Assembly: GCA_014529385.2 (NCBI GenBank)
Contig: CM043959.1
Coordinates: 16,068,809 to 16,132,808 of the forward strand
Direction: 5' to 3'
Length of the DNA: 64,000 nt
Origin: Adiantum capillus-veneris
Lineage: Eukaryota; Streptophyta; Polypodiopsida; Polypodiales; Pteridaceae
In this document: positions 27,024 through 38,979 of the stretch, piece after piece
Layout of the letters: every line of letters starts with the position of its first letter
Position numbering within the stretch: the stretch's first letter is position 1
Notes under the pieces: model-generated
Databases searched by the model: none
What the model saw: the letters and a program-made list of their open reading frames with translations, nothing else
What the model was told of the DNA's origin: nothing
Translations under genes and position numbers: made by a program

Positions 27024-30000
27024 ATGGCTCAATCTATGGAGAAAGAGATTTTTGGTGCGTTTACATCCGAAGACAAATTGGATGGTACCAACTATTCTCT
27101 TTGGTCTTTTATAGCCAAAAATGTTTTGGTTGGTAAAGGATTGTGGGATTATGTATCTGGAGATGAAGTTCGTCCAGGTAGCATTGCACTTGCCACGCCT
27201 GGTCGTGGTGCAGCTGCTGGTGTAGGACCCTCACAAGTCACTCCAGAACAAAAGAAATGGGATACTAAAGATGCACAAGCTATGGCTGTGATTGCCTTAA
27301 CCATAAAGAGGACAATCACACCACATATTAGATCTTGCAGAACTTCTGAGGATGCTTGGAACACTCTGCAAGCTATGTTTGGAGGAAGAAACGCTGCCAG
27401 AATAGAGTTTTTGAAGAAACAACTTGACAAAATACAGATGGACGAAGGTGACGATATCGTCGAGCATCTTACAAAAATCAGGGATCTTAAATAGCAATTA
27501 CTTAGCATTGATGAAGTGATTCCAGAGAAGGACTTGGTTTCCAAAACACTCAATTCACTACCACCATCTTATTTGACTTTTCAGACTTCTTTGACTCTGT
27601 CTTTGCGAGCTAATCCTGAGCCTCTTCATTTTGAAGAGTTAGTGGCTTTGCTATTGCAGGAGGATCAATCACGTAAGAACAAGTCTTTACAGGTGGATGG
27701 TATGGATCATGCTCTAGTTGTATAGAACAAAAACAAGGATAAAGAGAGTGATCATCACTCCAAGTCTGGTGCAGGACAGTCTTCAGAGAAGTCTAAAGGT
27801 GATTTCGACAAGTCCAAGAAGAAAGGTAAATGTCACTACTGCAAGAAACATGGTCACTACATTAGTGAGTGTAAAAAGAGAATTGCTAAAGAAAAGAAGA
27901 AAGAGTCAAGTTTGGTTGTTTCAGCTTCTGGTGATTCTTCTACAGCTAAAGAAGAGTCTGCAAACTTTGTGCAGGATTCTTATGCTTTCTTAGTATATTC
28001 AGATTTTTCTGCTTACAGTGTTGACGAGACACAAATGATTTGGTACTTTGATAGTGGTGCATCCAGGCATATTACTTCAAGGAAGGATTTGTTTTGTTCA
28101 TTGGATGCAGCTCCAGCAGGAAAGAAGGTGGCATGTGCAAATAATGCTTCTTATCCAATCAAAGGCGTTGGTAAGATTTTGATTACCATTTCAGATGGTT
28201 CAAATTTATGCTTGCTAGATGTCTTATATGTTCCAGGGATCAAGAAGAATTTGTTGTCTGTATCCTCTCTTGCAAAAAATGGTCTTCGGGTCATTTTTGA
28301 GGATGACAGATGTGTTGTACGAGATCGAGAGAATGGTTATTCTCTTATCACTTCAGGTACGCTAGAAAATGGACTATTTGTGGTAGATCGTTATGAAAAG
28401 CAGATTCAGGTATGTATTGCAGAAACAAAGACTCAGGCCATGCAGGATACTGAGTTGTGGCATGCTAGATTTGGGCATGTTGGCTATGGCAGTTTGATGA
28501 CTTTACAATGTCAAAATATGGTGCATGATTTGTCTTTATTGGAGATGCCACCAAGACATGTATGTGAAGGTTGCGTTCTTGGAAAGATGCACAGATTTGC
28601 ATTTTCACAGGATGGTTTAGTTAGAGGGACACGAAAGTTGCAGCTTGTACACAATGATGTCTGTGGTCCTATGAGGACGCCATCTATAGGAAACAGCCTT
28701 TATTTTGTGACCTTCATTGATGACTTTTCCAGGTTTTGTTGGGTGTATCCACTCAAAGCAAAGTCAGATGTGTTCGCAATTTTTCAACATTATGTCGCCG
28801 TGGTTGAAAATGAAACAGGTTGCAAAGTACAGACTCTTCGTACCGATCGAGGAGGTGAATACGTGTCAGGTGCATTTAAGGATTTTTTGGGAAAGAAAGG
28901 CATTAAACACCAATGCACTATGCCATACACACCACAATAGAATGGTGTTGCAGAAAGGAAGAACAGGTCTTTAATGGAGACGGCTAGATGTATGCTCAAG
29001 GCTAAGAGTTTGCCTCATAAGCTATGGATGGAGGCAGTTGCTTGTGCAGCAGATGTTTTGAACAGGTGTCCTACTCGTGCCTTGAAGACCATTACTCCAT
29101 ATGAAGCTTGGTATGACAAAAAACCTTCAGTCAGTTATCTTCGTGTTTTTGGTTGTCTTGCTTATGCTCACATCCCTCAGAAGTTACGTGGGAAGCTTGA
29201 TGATAAGGCTATCAAATGTATATTTGTGGGGTACAGTAGTGGAAGTAAAGGTTATAGACTTTACAATCCTGCTACAAACAAGATTTTTGAAAGTCGCGAT
29301 GTAATTTTTGCAGAAACTATTGCTCAACCTATGGTTGCTTTTGATGTACCTCATATGCAAACACATTATGTATTTGAAGGTTTGCTTCCTTCTTTTGTGG
29401 AGAATCAAGAATCACAACAGATTGATAATCTTGATCAATCTTTTGATCAGCATGTGACACCTCATGATGTAGAGGAAATTGTGCGTGAAGAGCAAGAAGT
29501 TCTCAGGGAAGAAAGAACCTTGCCTAAATGGGTTCAAAAAACTTTGCAGGATAGCAAGTTGGATGCACCGTTGCCACGAAAAACACGTGCTGGTACTACT
29601 TTTGGCAGAGAGCAAGTAGATTTGGCTTGCTTTAGCACTCTTTGTGATGCAAATGAGCCTGATTCATTTGAACAAGCTTTAGAGTGTGTTCAGTGGAAAG
29701 ATGCTATGCAGCAAGAAATTGATTCTATTCATAAGAATCATACATGGGATCTAGTGGACTTGCCTACAGGTAAAAAGCCTATTGGTACAAAGTGGGTTTT
29801 TAAGGTAAAAAGGAAACAAGATGGTACTGTTGACAGGTACAAAGCAAGGCTTGTGGCAAAAGGCTATGTGCAACAGAAAGGCATAGATTATGATGAAACC
29901 TTTGCTCCTACTTCTCGTGCGTCCATAGTTAGATCACTAGTTGCAATTGCTGCTCATCATGGTTGGAAAGTGCATCAGTTGGATATCAAAACTGCTTTTT

Positions 30001-31205
30001 TGAATGGTGATTTGCAGGAAGAAGTTTATGTAAGTCAACCAAGTGGTTTTGTTGTAAAAGGTCAAGAGAAAAAGGTATGTAGATTGCGTAAAGCTTTGTA
30101 TGGTCTCAAACAGGCTCCAAGAGCATGGTATGAGAAGATACATACTTATTTGATTGGCCAGGGATTTCAGAATAGTCCAGCAGAAAGTACTTTGTATGTC
30201 AAAAAGAGAGATGGAGTTCTCATTATGCTAACACTTTATGTGGATGATATGCTTCTTACAGGCAATACTGCAGATGAAATTCTAGCGTTTAAAGATGCTT
30301 TGAGAAAAACCTTTGAGATGTCTGATCTTGGTTTGCTACATTATTACTTGGGTATTCTGTTTGTGCAATCAGAGGATGGCATATACATGCTGCAAGCAAA
30401 ATATTTGCATAAAATTTTGGACAAGTTTGGTATGAAAAATTGTAAACCAATCTCTACACCCGTAGAAATTGGATCAAAGTTGAGCATGCACGATGCTGGA
30501 GAACCTTTTGATGTACATACTTATGTAGCAGCAGTTGGTTGCTTGATATATTTGGCAGGCAACACTCGTCCAGACATTCAATTTGGGGTTTCACAAGCAA
30601 GCAGATTTATGCACAGCCCAAGTATGCATCATTGGCAGGCTGGGAAGCGCATACTTCGTTACCTTTCAGGTACCCCTAATCTTTCCATGTTCTTTCCAAG
30701 GGGGGATATGTATGGAAAGCACAGTTCTATGCAGCTTCTTGGTTACAGCGATTCAGATTGGGCTGGTGATTTTGACACACGTCATTCCACAAGTGGCAAT
30801 TGTTTTTTCTTGGGAAATGCATGTATATCTTGGCTAAGCAAGAAGCAACCTACAGTGGCTACATCAACTTGTGAAGCTGAGTACAGGGCAGCTTTCACGG
30901 CAACAGTTGATTGTGTATGGATACGCAGGTTATTGGCAGATCTTTATGAGTGTCAACAAGCACCCACTACCATTTTCACTGACAGTCAGAGTGCTATGGC
31001 AGTTGCAAAGAATCGAGTATTTAATGCAAGAACAAAGCACATAGAGGTTCACTACCACTATGTCATGGAAAGCCTACATGCAGGGGAGATCACACTAACT
31101 TACTGTCCTACACAGGATAACATTGCAGATCTATTTACGAAGGCGTTATCACGAGAAAAGTTTGAAGCTTTCCGAAAAGCTTTGGGCTTACTCTCATACA
31201 CATGA
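27024..31205 (+). pseudogene. Copia-2 gag-pol (fossil, about three breaks)
   Basis: The coding region begins at ATG 27,024 (MAQSMEKEIFGAF). Parts in order: a gag with the DGTNYSLWSF motif; a CCHC knuckle near 27,830 (CHYCKKHGHYISEC); protease DSGA near 28,050; pre-integrase WHARFGH and HVCEGC; integrase (NDVCGP, TLRTDRGGEY); RT with YVDDML near 30,240; RNase H with EAEYRA near 30,875. Its second half, from mid-integrase to the end, is still one long open frame. The layout matches Copia-1. Confidence 0.9.
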
Positions 31206-31252
31206 TGATCTGCTACCTTGTACGGATTCACACTATCACTACAGGGGGGATT

Positions 31253-31531
31253 TGTAGACATGTAGTAGTGTTAGTGTGTATACGCGCTTCACCTGGGGCA
31301 CTTTTCTCCCACTGGGTTTTCCCCCCTGGACATCTAGTGTGAAAGGACACCTTATCTCTTAGGGTCTCATATAAGCTTTGTAGCTCTGAGTTTGTATATA
31401 CTCTATTATTCTAATACAGAGAGATAGACTACAGAGATCTCGTATGCAAGCTCTGTGTCTTCTCCTTCTCCATCTTCTTCCTACTCTGAGTTGCTATCTT
31501 CCTTCTATTTTCTGTTTCATCATCTTCAACA
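31253..31531 (+). repeat. Copia-2 3' LTR
   Basis: It is 279 bp and is preceded by the PPT ACAGGGGGGATT (31,241-31,252). Confidence 0.93.
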
Positions 31532-31536
31532 GGATT

Positions 31537-32300
31537 GTCATTTGATTGCAAAATTTTTTGGACTAACCTAAGTACATATGCCCTTATACAACATAAATCT
31601 ACAAGTATATGGGAGCAAACGCCAAATCAAGCCCTTAGGTGTGTGTATATAGGTAAAAATAGCCATTTTTCGGGCAAAATATTGGTAAAACGGAGAAATC
31701 CGGCCATAAAAATTGCATGAGAGTGTATATAGTGTTTTGCGGGGAAATTTTTGAGTTATTATGATTTTTGGGAATTTTTTAGGATTAATTTGCTATTTTC
31801 TTTTTAATTTTACTAATTATCGGCAAAAAAAGTTCAAAAATACAAAAAGCAGGTGAAATACAGTCGTAATGAAAAACAAAAAATATGGGGATAATCAGTG
31901 ACTATAGAAAAACCTATGGTACAATGGGGGTGCAATTATGTGAATGGAGCGAAAAGCGTGTTTTGACCAGATTTTGACTGAAACGTCAAATTTCTCGGAA
32001 ACTGGGCAAATGGAGTCCAAATCAAGAATTTTTCGAGACTAAACCGCATCTTGCAAGAAGTTGGGAGCACATGTCAAATTTCATGGAAAGTGGTTCGGGG
32101 ACCCCCATTATAAGATTTTTTCACTTCACTTAAAGCTCATTTCTACTATTGCCTTCTTGAGAGAGAGCTCTTGCCACCTAGAGCGAACCGGACTTCCAGC
32201 TGCTTCTATGATGCGCACGACCATCCGACAGGCTCCAGATATGAGAGGTAGGCTCACCAATTTGAGCTTTTCACGTATGTTTGATGTTTTGTCGCGAAAA
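31537..32300 (+). other. Noncoding AT-rich section of the giant Gypsy
   Basis: No coding capacity is seen. The right part (from about 32,120) is matched by the inverted copy near 58,480-58,520. Further left I find no match. Confidence 0.5.
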
Positions 32301-33106
32301 CTAGCGTAGGGTTCACACGGGAAACGAGCAGTAGAGACCTACAGCTAGGAGTGGCCACCTAACATCTAATCCAAAAGCAATAAGGCTTCATCGGTGGTTT
32401 ACCCTAGCATAGGAGACCACTCTTGAATGCACAAAGGCTGAAGAAAACCATTGGGAAAAACCCTAACTTCTAGAGCCCTGCAAGAGGCCACCAAATGGTA
32501 AATCGGTGGAAAGGCGCCCAAATGCTACCAAAATCATGGGTAGGAGCATCTCGACATGCTCTACAAGTCTATATAGCCCACATGGACATAAGGCGACTCG
32601 AAGCAGGACTAAGCTTCAGAAACGGCATCAGACACACAAAGCGTCAACTAGCTCTCACGACCAAACCGGATGTTTGTTTGCCACCAAACTTCACGAGCGG
32701 CTTCTAGCGTAGGTTTCACACGGGAAACGAGCAGTAGAGACCTACAGCTAGGAGTGGCCACCTAACGTCTAACCCAAAATCAATAAGGCTTCATCGACGG
32801 TTTACCCTAGCATAGGAGACCACTCTTGAATGCACAAAGGTGGCAGAAAACCATTGGGAAAAACCCTAACTTCTAAAGCCCTGCAAGAGGCCACCAAATG
32901 GTAAATCGGTGGAAAGGCACCCAAATGCTACCAAAATCATGGGTAGGAGCATCTCGACATGCTCTACAAGTCTATATAGCCCACATGGCCATAAGGCGAC
33001 TCGAAGCGGGACTAAGCTTCAGAAACGGCATCAGACACACAAAGCGTCAACTAGCTCTCACGACCAAACCGGATGTTCGTTTGCCACCAAACTTCACGAG
33101 CGGCTT
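32301..33106 (+). repeat. Tandem duplication, 2 x 403 bp
   Basis: Unit 1 (32,301-32,703) and unit 2 (32,704-33,106) both start CTAGCGTAGG and run through TTCACACGGGAAACGAGCAG to CACGAGCGGC with only scattered differences. The inverted second copy has a single unit (about 57,915-58,345), so the duplication belongs to this copy or its sublineage. Confidence 0.9.
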
Positions 33107-33467
33107 TCCTAGACCATCAACAACCAATTCCTATGGTGGTAGACCACCACAAGTCATCAACGACATGTAAATGCAACCACAAGCGCTTCTAGAGCGACAA
33201 ATTGCCAAACGGAGCTCGGGTGAAGCCAAAGTCAACAAAAACCATATGGCAAGGATCCCCAAGGAACCGTGAAGCTATGGAGACTAACATCAAGAAGTTT
33301 CATCGCCGAAAAGCACTCCAAGAGTCAGAAAACGGCTCAGATGCTTTGAAAGCCAAACAGGGAGTTTCTATCTATCTATTTGACTTTTTTGTTGAAATAG
33401 GGCTTACAAGGGACTCAGGGGGCTCAGGGCATGTACAAGTAGCACTTCTCATATAAATTTCATCAGG

Positions 33468-34346
33468 AGACATCCTACGTGTAGGATGTCTCAAGGCCAT
33501 ATCTGGGAACCAAACTCAACATCTCATCTCACACACAGCTTCCGCATAGCTTATACATGCTAGCCATCAAGTTTCATCACATTTGGACAAGAGTTGACCT
33601 CATATGCATCAAAAAACGGAAAGTCTGAGCATAGAGGAAATAATGGGTCATAGACCTACCAAAACTAGTCCAAATCACATGAAAGTTGCACAATATACTC
33701 ATGAGCACATTGCCAAGCTAACTGTGGGGTCAGATGTGAAAATTAATGAAATAGACATCCTACGCGTAGGATGTCTAAATGAACTATTTGACCTCCATGT
33801 GGTATTTTTGAGTTCCAGATGTCTTTATAACACCTTCACAATCTCATGTATCAAATTTCAAGCCATTCCCATCACATTTGGCCCCCAAAACCTCCAAGAT
33901 GCACTTTTTGAGCCTAAAAACACTACACATGCTCTTAACAACACCAATGCTTATCCAAATCAAAATCTAAGAGCAGGGCCATGTTCCACATGCTAAGGGC
34001 TACCCACAAAACCAACTTCAAGTCATTCTGATAAAATAGACATCCTACGCGTAGGATGTCTCCAGTGTCATTTTGACCTATTGTGCAGGAATTGACTTCA
34101 TGGGAACCATTTACATGGTGGAAGAAGCCTGGATATCAAATTTCAACCCAATTGAATATCATTTGCCACTTGTTTAGGGCATCCTACCCAATTTGTGAGC
34201 TGAAAGCCTAAATCTGCCCAAAATTGCACTTTTTGATGCCCAAACCCAATTCCAATTACATAGCCATGTTGCACAGGTCAAGGACCACAAGCCTGCCAAG
34301 TTTCACCAAAAACAGAGAAGGTAGACATCCTACGCGTAGGATGTCT
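33468..34346 (+). repeat. Palindrome array: four 24-bp palindromes at exact 285-bp steps
   Basis: AGACATCCTACG plus its reverse complement occurs at 33,468-33,491 (one changed base at the centre), 33,753-33,776, 34,038-34,061 and 34,323-34,346. The steps are 285, 285 and 285 bp. The DNA between them is only loosely similar from unit to unit (shared phrases such as GCACTTTTTGA). The array is therefore an old tandem repeat in which the palindrome and the spacing stayed fixed. The last copy ends 169 bp before the ATG of the extra coding region. Confidence 0.97.
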
Positions 34347-34515
34347 ACATGATTATTTTTTAGCCAAAAAGCTACTGTGAGCACATGCAGAGTTTCCCTA
34401 GTTCCTTTTGAGTTCTTATTTCAATTTTCAAGTCATTTGGGTAGTCAAAACTCATTTTATCACAGCTAATATGTAAAAAAATGATAACTATGGACTACTG
34501 AGTGCAACAGGATCC

Positions 34516-37500
34516 ATGGCAGCCACAAAATCACCCGCAAAGAAGAAGAGGATGACTATAAAGGACTACTTAGAAGAAGTGGAGCCTTTTGTGATCCCAG
34601 AGGGAACCCTGAAGCCCACAAGCACATGGATTCAAGATGATCTGCTAGAGACCAATGATCTAAGAATCTACCAAGGAGTATTCAAAGATCCTAAGGGAAA
34701 TGCAGTGGAGCTACCCATGATACCTCGAGAGCTCAATGAGTTTTTCAGGAGCAAGATGGAGGATTACTTGGAGAAACTGGATCTCCACAACTACTTTGAA
34801 GCCTTGCCAACAGAGATTGATGTTAAAAGAGTGTGTGAATTTGTCACCACAATCAAAGAGGACAGCATAGCCCGAGTCATCGATCTACAAGGCAAGCCTG
34901 ATACAATGATTGTCATCACAGAGAAGGTGATGGCAGCAGCACTTGACATCTCAAACAAAAGAGACAGTGTGACAAAGAGAAGAGATGACAGTAAGGTCTA
35001 CTCGGAAAAAAAGAATAACTACACATTTGAAGATATTGCAAACCCGAAGGTGGCTATCGTGAGCCAACTATACAACCAATACTTCCACATGTGTACAAAG
35101 CGGCCACAAAAATACAGGATGCCACCTGGAGCCATTGCAACCACTTTCACCTGGGCAATGCAGAAGAGCAAACCAAAAGAGATAAATTATGCCGCTTACA
35201 TCCACGACAATCTTGTGAAGATGGGGACCAAAAATCCCACCTATATTGTACCTGGTGAGCTGATAACAAAAGTTGTCTATGGAGCATTGCATGCCAAGCA
35301 AAGTTGGCCTCTACCTCCCTCACAAAATGATTGGCTAAAGCTAAAGGAAGATGAAGAACCTGCTAAGGCGCCCATGGTAGCCACAAGGTTAAAGCACTGG
35401 TTAGAGACCGTGCTAGAAGAGCCGCCAGAGTCAAAGAAGGGAAAGAAAGAAAATCTATAGGTGACAATCAAGGAAATCAAGTCACAAAAAGCGGCGTGGC
35501 TAGAAAGATTGATGGAAAGTTTCAGAGCCGAGAGAGCACTAAAAGGGGATCTGAGCAAGTTGTGGAAGCCATCCATTGAAGCTATGTCTGGATCATCTCG
35601 AAGGATTCACCAGGATCGATTCGAAGATTATATCAAAAACTTCAAGATCTTAGATGCTACGACGGAGAATATCCCGAATATCCCTTTTACAGAAGAAGAG
35701 GTGGACGAAGTGAGACGATAGCTGCTAGAAGAGCAGGAAGGCCAAGAAAGAGAGAGAAAAACCAAGGCGGATCGGGATTTCAAGAAGAAGCAACCAACTC
35801 CACCATCAAGCCGGGAATCCCACCCACCACCTCCTCTTAGTCCTCCACAAACCCAACAAAAAGAGGAGCTGAACAAACCTGATGAACAAAAAGATTCCAA
35901 GCAAGAGAAGAACAAAGAGCAGAAGGCAGAAGCTGAGCCAAAAGATGAGAAGCCAGATCCAGAAAAAAGAAACTTTAGAATATTTCTTGATCTACTAGCT
36001 GCTGGGTACTCTCAAGAAGAGGTAGCTACTGCAGCTTTTGAGTTGGCGAGCACAAGACCCAAGGAATATATGCAGAGCCTTTGGTTAGTAGAGTTGAAGG
36101 AGATGGCCACAGATACAGTGGACCTACAGCTACCAACCAATGATTGGGATGTGGTGATGCAAAAACTAACCGGGCTCAGAGCAAGATCGATGGCCACTGA
36201 AAGTGAAATTGATAATCTCAAAACAAATGAAGTTCATATCAAAGCTGAAGTGGACTCACTGCAAAAACAGGGCCAAGAGAACATAGAGAAACAAACCAAG
36301 ATGCAAGACAATCTGGACGCGGCATTACAAAGATGTCAAAAGATGGAACGACAGAATCAAACAGCAGAACACAAGCTTCAAAGAGCAGAGGAGGAATACA
36401 AGAAAATCAGCAAATCATTGACATATGCGGAGAAAGAGAGGGACAATCTGAGTACAACTTGCTGATGAGTCCAAAGAGGTTAAAACCTTGAGGAATGCCA
36501 AGGAAAAGGCTGAGATAGAACATGAGGCAAGCCAGGATGAAGTGATAGAGCTAAAAGATCAGATGAAATTGAAAGATCAGACCATCCAAAGGCTAAGGGC
36601 ATCTCCGACCAGAGTCAGAGCTGCAATTCAACTGACACTACTTCAAAAAATGATCTATATGAAGAACAGATGAAGGAACTCCGAAAGTTGTTGACACTAG
36701 AGAAAAGACAAAGACTGATGCTAGCCGAGGGATCTCTTGTAATGCAAAACCGCCTGGAAGAAGAGAACAAGGCCATGAAGAATGAGCTAGAAGCCGTGAA
36801 AAAGAAGATGGACGAGGAATTTAAGAGATGGCAAACAGAAAACGAAGACATCAGGAGGAAGCTAGAGGAGGCTGAAAAAACCCAATGCAGATCTGAACGA
36901 CCTCTTAGTGAACATGGGAGATCAAGCGGAACAAGAAAAGAAGGCATGTCAGAAGCAGATAGATGATCTGAAAGGCCAACAGCAGACTGAAGAGCAACAT
37001 TTGAGCACTAGAACAGCAACAATGGAAGGCATTGACATAGAAAATGTGTCAGATCCAGTGGACACCACTATGCAAGAGGACATCCTTGTGGGACCATCAC
37101 AAGAACCCCAGGATCTGACACAAGAAGAAGAAGAAAAGCTACAGAAGGCAATAGAAGCGGCAATAAAAGACACGTCCAAAGAAGCAATGGAGTGGGAGCA
37201 GAGAGTGTTTAAATCTATGACCATTCAAAAGATAGATGCCAATATCATTTGGCGTGAATGGCTACAAACTTCTCTCCCATATCCTCTTCTAAAGTATGAA
37301 GCTGCTACAATAAACAAACGGATTAAAGAGGAGCCACTAGTGCCATTATACAAAGAAGATATCTCCATACCAGAAGGAGTTAAGATGATTGTGGACTCTC
37401 AACCCAAGTGGAGAAAGGCATGGCTCACCAAATATTCGCAATATTTAATTCATCTGGTAGAGGCGCCTAAAAGAATCAGTGACAACCTCAGTTTTTTCCC

Positions 37501-37972
37501 TCCACCAAGGATGCGGACATGGAAAGCACAAGAGCTGCTGCAGAAAAGCCAGCCCACATGGCTCAATTACCCAAAGCTGCCAGGCTTGAAGGCAGGCGAG
37601 AGAATGAGTGAGCAATACATGGTGAAAACTCTAATGGGCGCCATTAAATTGTTCACTAGCTCGCATGACCTCTCTTGCATCATGATTAGAAAAATCTGTA
37701 AAACCCTTCTGGCGGTTTTTGAAACCTTTAAACCTGGACAGGCAATAGACAACATCTTCTTCTTCCAAGACACATATAGATGTACATACGATCTGTCTGC
37801 TCAGCCTTCTCACGAGGTGATACATGCACTTTATCAGAGAATCATGTTTTTGCCTTCTTATCACCTCCAGGCCTTTGAAGAAGCCTTCTACACCGGTTTC
37901 TTCACCATCAACACAGAGATATTTGGCACGACATTACTAGCCCAGCATGCGCGATATGAGTCCCTTTTCTAA
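34516..37972 (+). pseudogene. Giant Gypsy extra coding region between pol and 3' LTR (fossil, unknown protein)
   Basis: It starts at ATG 34,516 (MAATKSPAKKKRMTIKDYLE), right after a conserved TGCAACAG|GATC sequence that could be a splice acceptor. The first 300 residues look globular (VFKDPKGNAVELPMIPRELN, RVIDLQGKPD, YNQYFHMCTKRPQKYRMPPG). A Lys/Glu/Pro-rich linker follows, then a long heptad-like coiled-coil part (about 36,090-36,950), then a conserved C-terminal domain (SMTIQKIDA, QPTWLNYPKLPG, ALYQRIMFLPSYHLQAFEEA). I see no signal peptide or membrane segment, so it does not look like an envelope. It has several breaks. Extra ORFs are known in Tat/Athila elements, and the N-terminal part may be distantly akin to the plant transposon-protein domain found there. 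I do not recognise the family. Confidence 0.75.
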
Positions 37973-38032
37973 AGATGCACAAAAGCTTCCACTAAAGAAG
38001 CAGCTCTACTGCCATGTCGGGGACGACATGAA

Positions 38033-38047
38033 CTAGGAGGGGGGGAG
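38033..38047 (+). other. Giant Gypsy polypurine tract
   Basis: CTAGGAGGGGGGGAG directly abuts the TGTTAGC start of the 3' LTR. Confidence 0.9.
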
Positions 38048-38974
38048 TGTTAGCAGCTGGACACACACAACGAAGAATGATTGCTCGACAGGATATTATT
38101 TTTGTAATTATTCTTTAATTGAGAAAAACCGTCATTTCACCTTTGTAAATAGTGGGGCTTGCAGAAGCTTCCAGATTGTATCCTATTTTTGACATTTAGA
38201 CTGAGTGAATGGTTAAATTGGAACATTAGGATTTGAGATTGTAAGGTATTTATACCACTTTTGACCTTACTGAAAAAACCTTTGTCATTTTTAAAAAGTT
38301 CTGTCTGTGTGAGTGAGCGTACTCTGTGTACGAGAGAGAGTGAGAGTTTTATCTTGACGCTACGCGTGCACCGGTGGTTGGAATCGAGTGCAGAGAAGTG
38401 TAGCGCGTTGCCCCCGAAGAGAGCTACGCGCCAATACCTACATTGCGGGTGTACGATCTGGCTTTGCGAACTCGACCCACAAGCTACATCTGGTGATTCG
38501 GTGAGCATACGTTGTGTGTTTTTGCATTTCAGCATGTCCACGCATTCGCATTGAGTAGAGCTACACATTAGGCACTTTAGTTTTTGGAAACAACGACCTG
38601 CAAATTTCGACCAGACATCCTACGTGATTTTGCACCAGGTGTTTAGGGTTGGGGTTTTGGTTCATGGACCTTAGGGAGAGAGACCTATTGGTGTTAATAG
38701 GGTTTCCTTCAAGTTATGTGGCATTTCGAGAACGTTTGATGGGTATTTGGATCTTGAAAGCGTTGTAGGAAATATCCTCTTATGCACTCCTGAAGGCTGT
38801 AGCTTAGACATTGGGAAGAGACCTCTGTAGGAAGTAGTCGAGAGTAGGTCGAGTCTAGGTTGACACCCTATGCTTGCTTCCACGCACCTGCGGGTCGAGC
38901 TTCGTCCTTAGCTGACAAATCTTGTTAGGTGAGTTCTTGTTGTGCTGACGTCCATCGCGGCGTATCCGCCAACA
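38048..38974 (+). repeat. Giant Gypsy 3' LTR
   Basis: It is 927 bp and collinear with 17,373-18,298 at roughly 94% identity by hand count. Many of the differences are C/T or G/A changes, as expected from methylated-cytosine decay. The palindrome half-site is at 38,613-38,626. Confidence 0.92.
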
Positions 38975-38979
38975 TTCGC

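Larger units (their letters stand above)
26346..31531 (+). mobile_element. Copia-2: nested Ty1/Copia element, 5,186 bp
   Basis: It has 279-bp LTRs at 26,346-26,624 and 31,253-31,531 (TGTAGACATG...CTTCAACA). I count about 8 differences between them (about 3%). Its flanks GGGTT and GGATT look like a 5-bp target duplication with one change. It sits in the same orientation inside the giant Gypsy element between pol and the extra coding region. It is related to Copia-1 at protein level but has different LTRs. It is nearly full length with about three coding breaks. Confidence 0.93.
17373..38974 (+). mobile_element. Giant Ty3/Gypsy element (Tat/Athila-type), 21.6 kb with a nested Copia
   Basis: LTRs at 17,373-18,298 and 38,048-38,974 begin TGTTAGCAGCTGGACAC and end CCAACA. 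Flanks TTCGT (17,368-17,372) and TTCGC (38,975-38,979) look like a target duplication with one change. The order is LTR, primer site, leader, gag, protease, RT, RNase H, integrase, PPT-like tract, noncoding section with repeats, extra coding region, PPT, LTR. RT motifs (FLDGFSGYNQ, YMDD) and the lack of a visible chromodomain fit the Tat/Athila branch. Without Copia-2 it is about 16.4 kb. My hand count gives about 50 LTR differences in 926 bp (about 6%), so it is clearly older than its passenger. The coding regions carry many breaks. Confidence 0.88.

Noticed and set aside
33468-34346. Palindrome array as a CRISPR-like array
   Set aside because: Spacing is 285 bp, the repeats are full palindromes, the units between are related to one another, and the context is a plant LTR element.
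34516-37972. Extra coding region as a retroviral-type envelope gene
   Set aside because: No signal peptide, membrane span or furin-like site is visible. The product is charged and coiled-coil rich.
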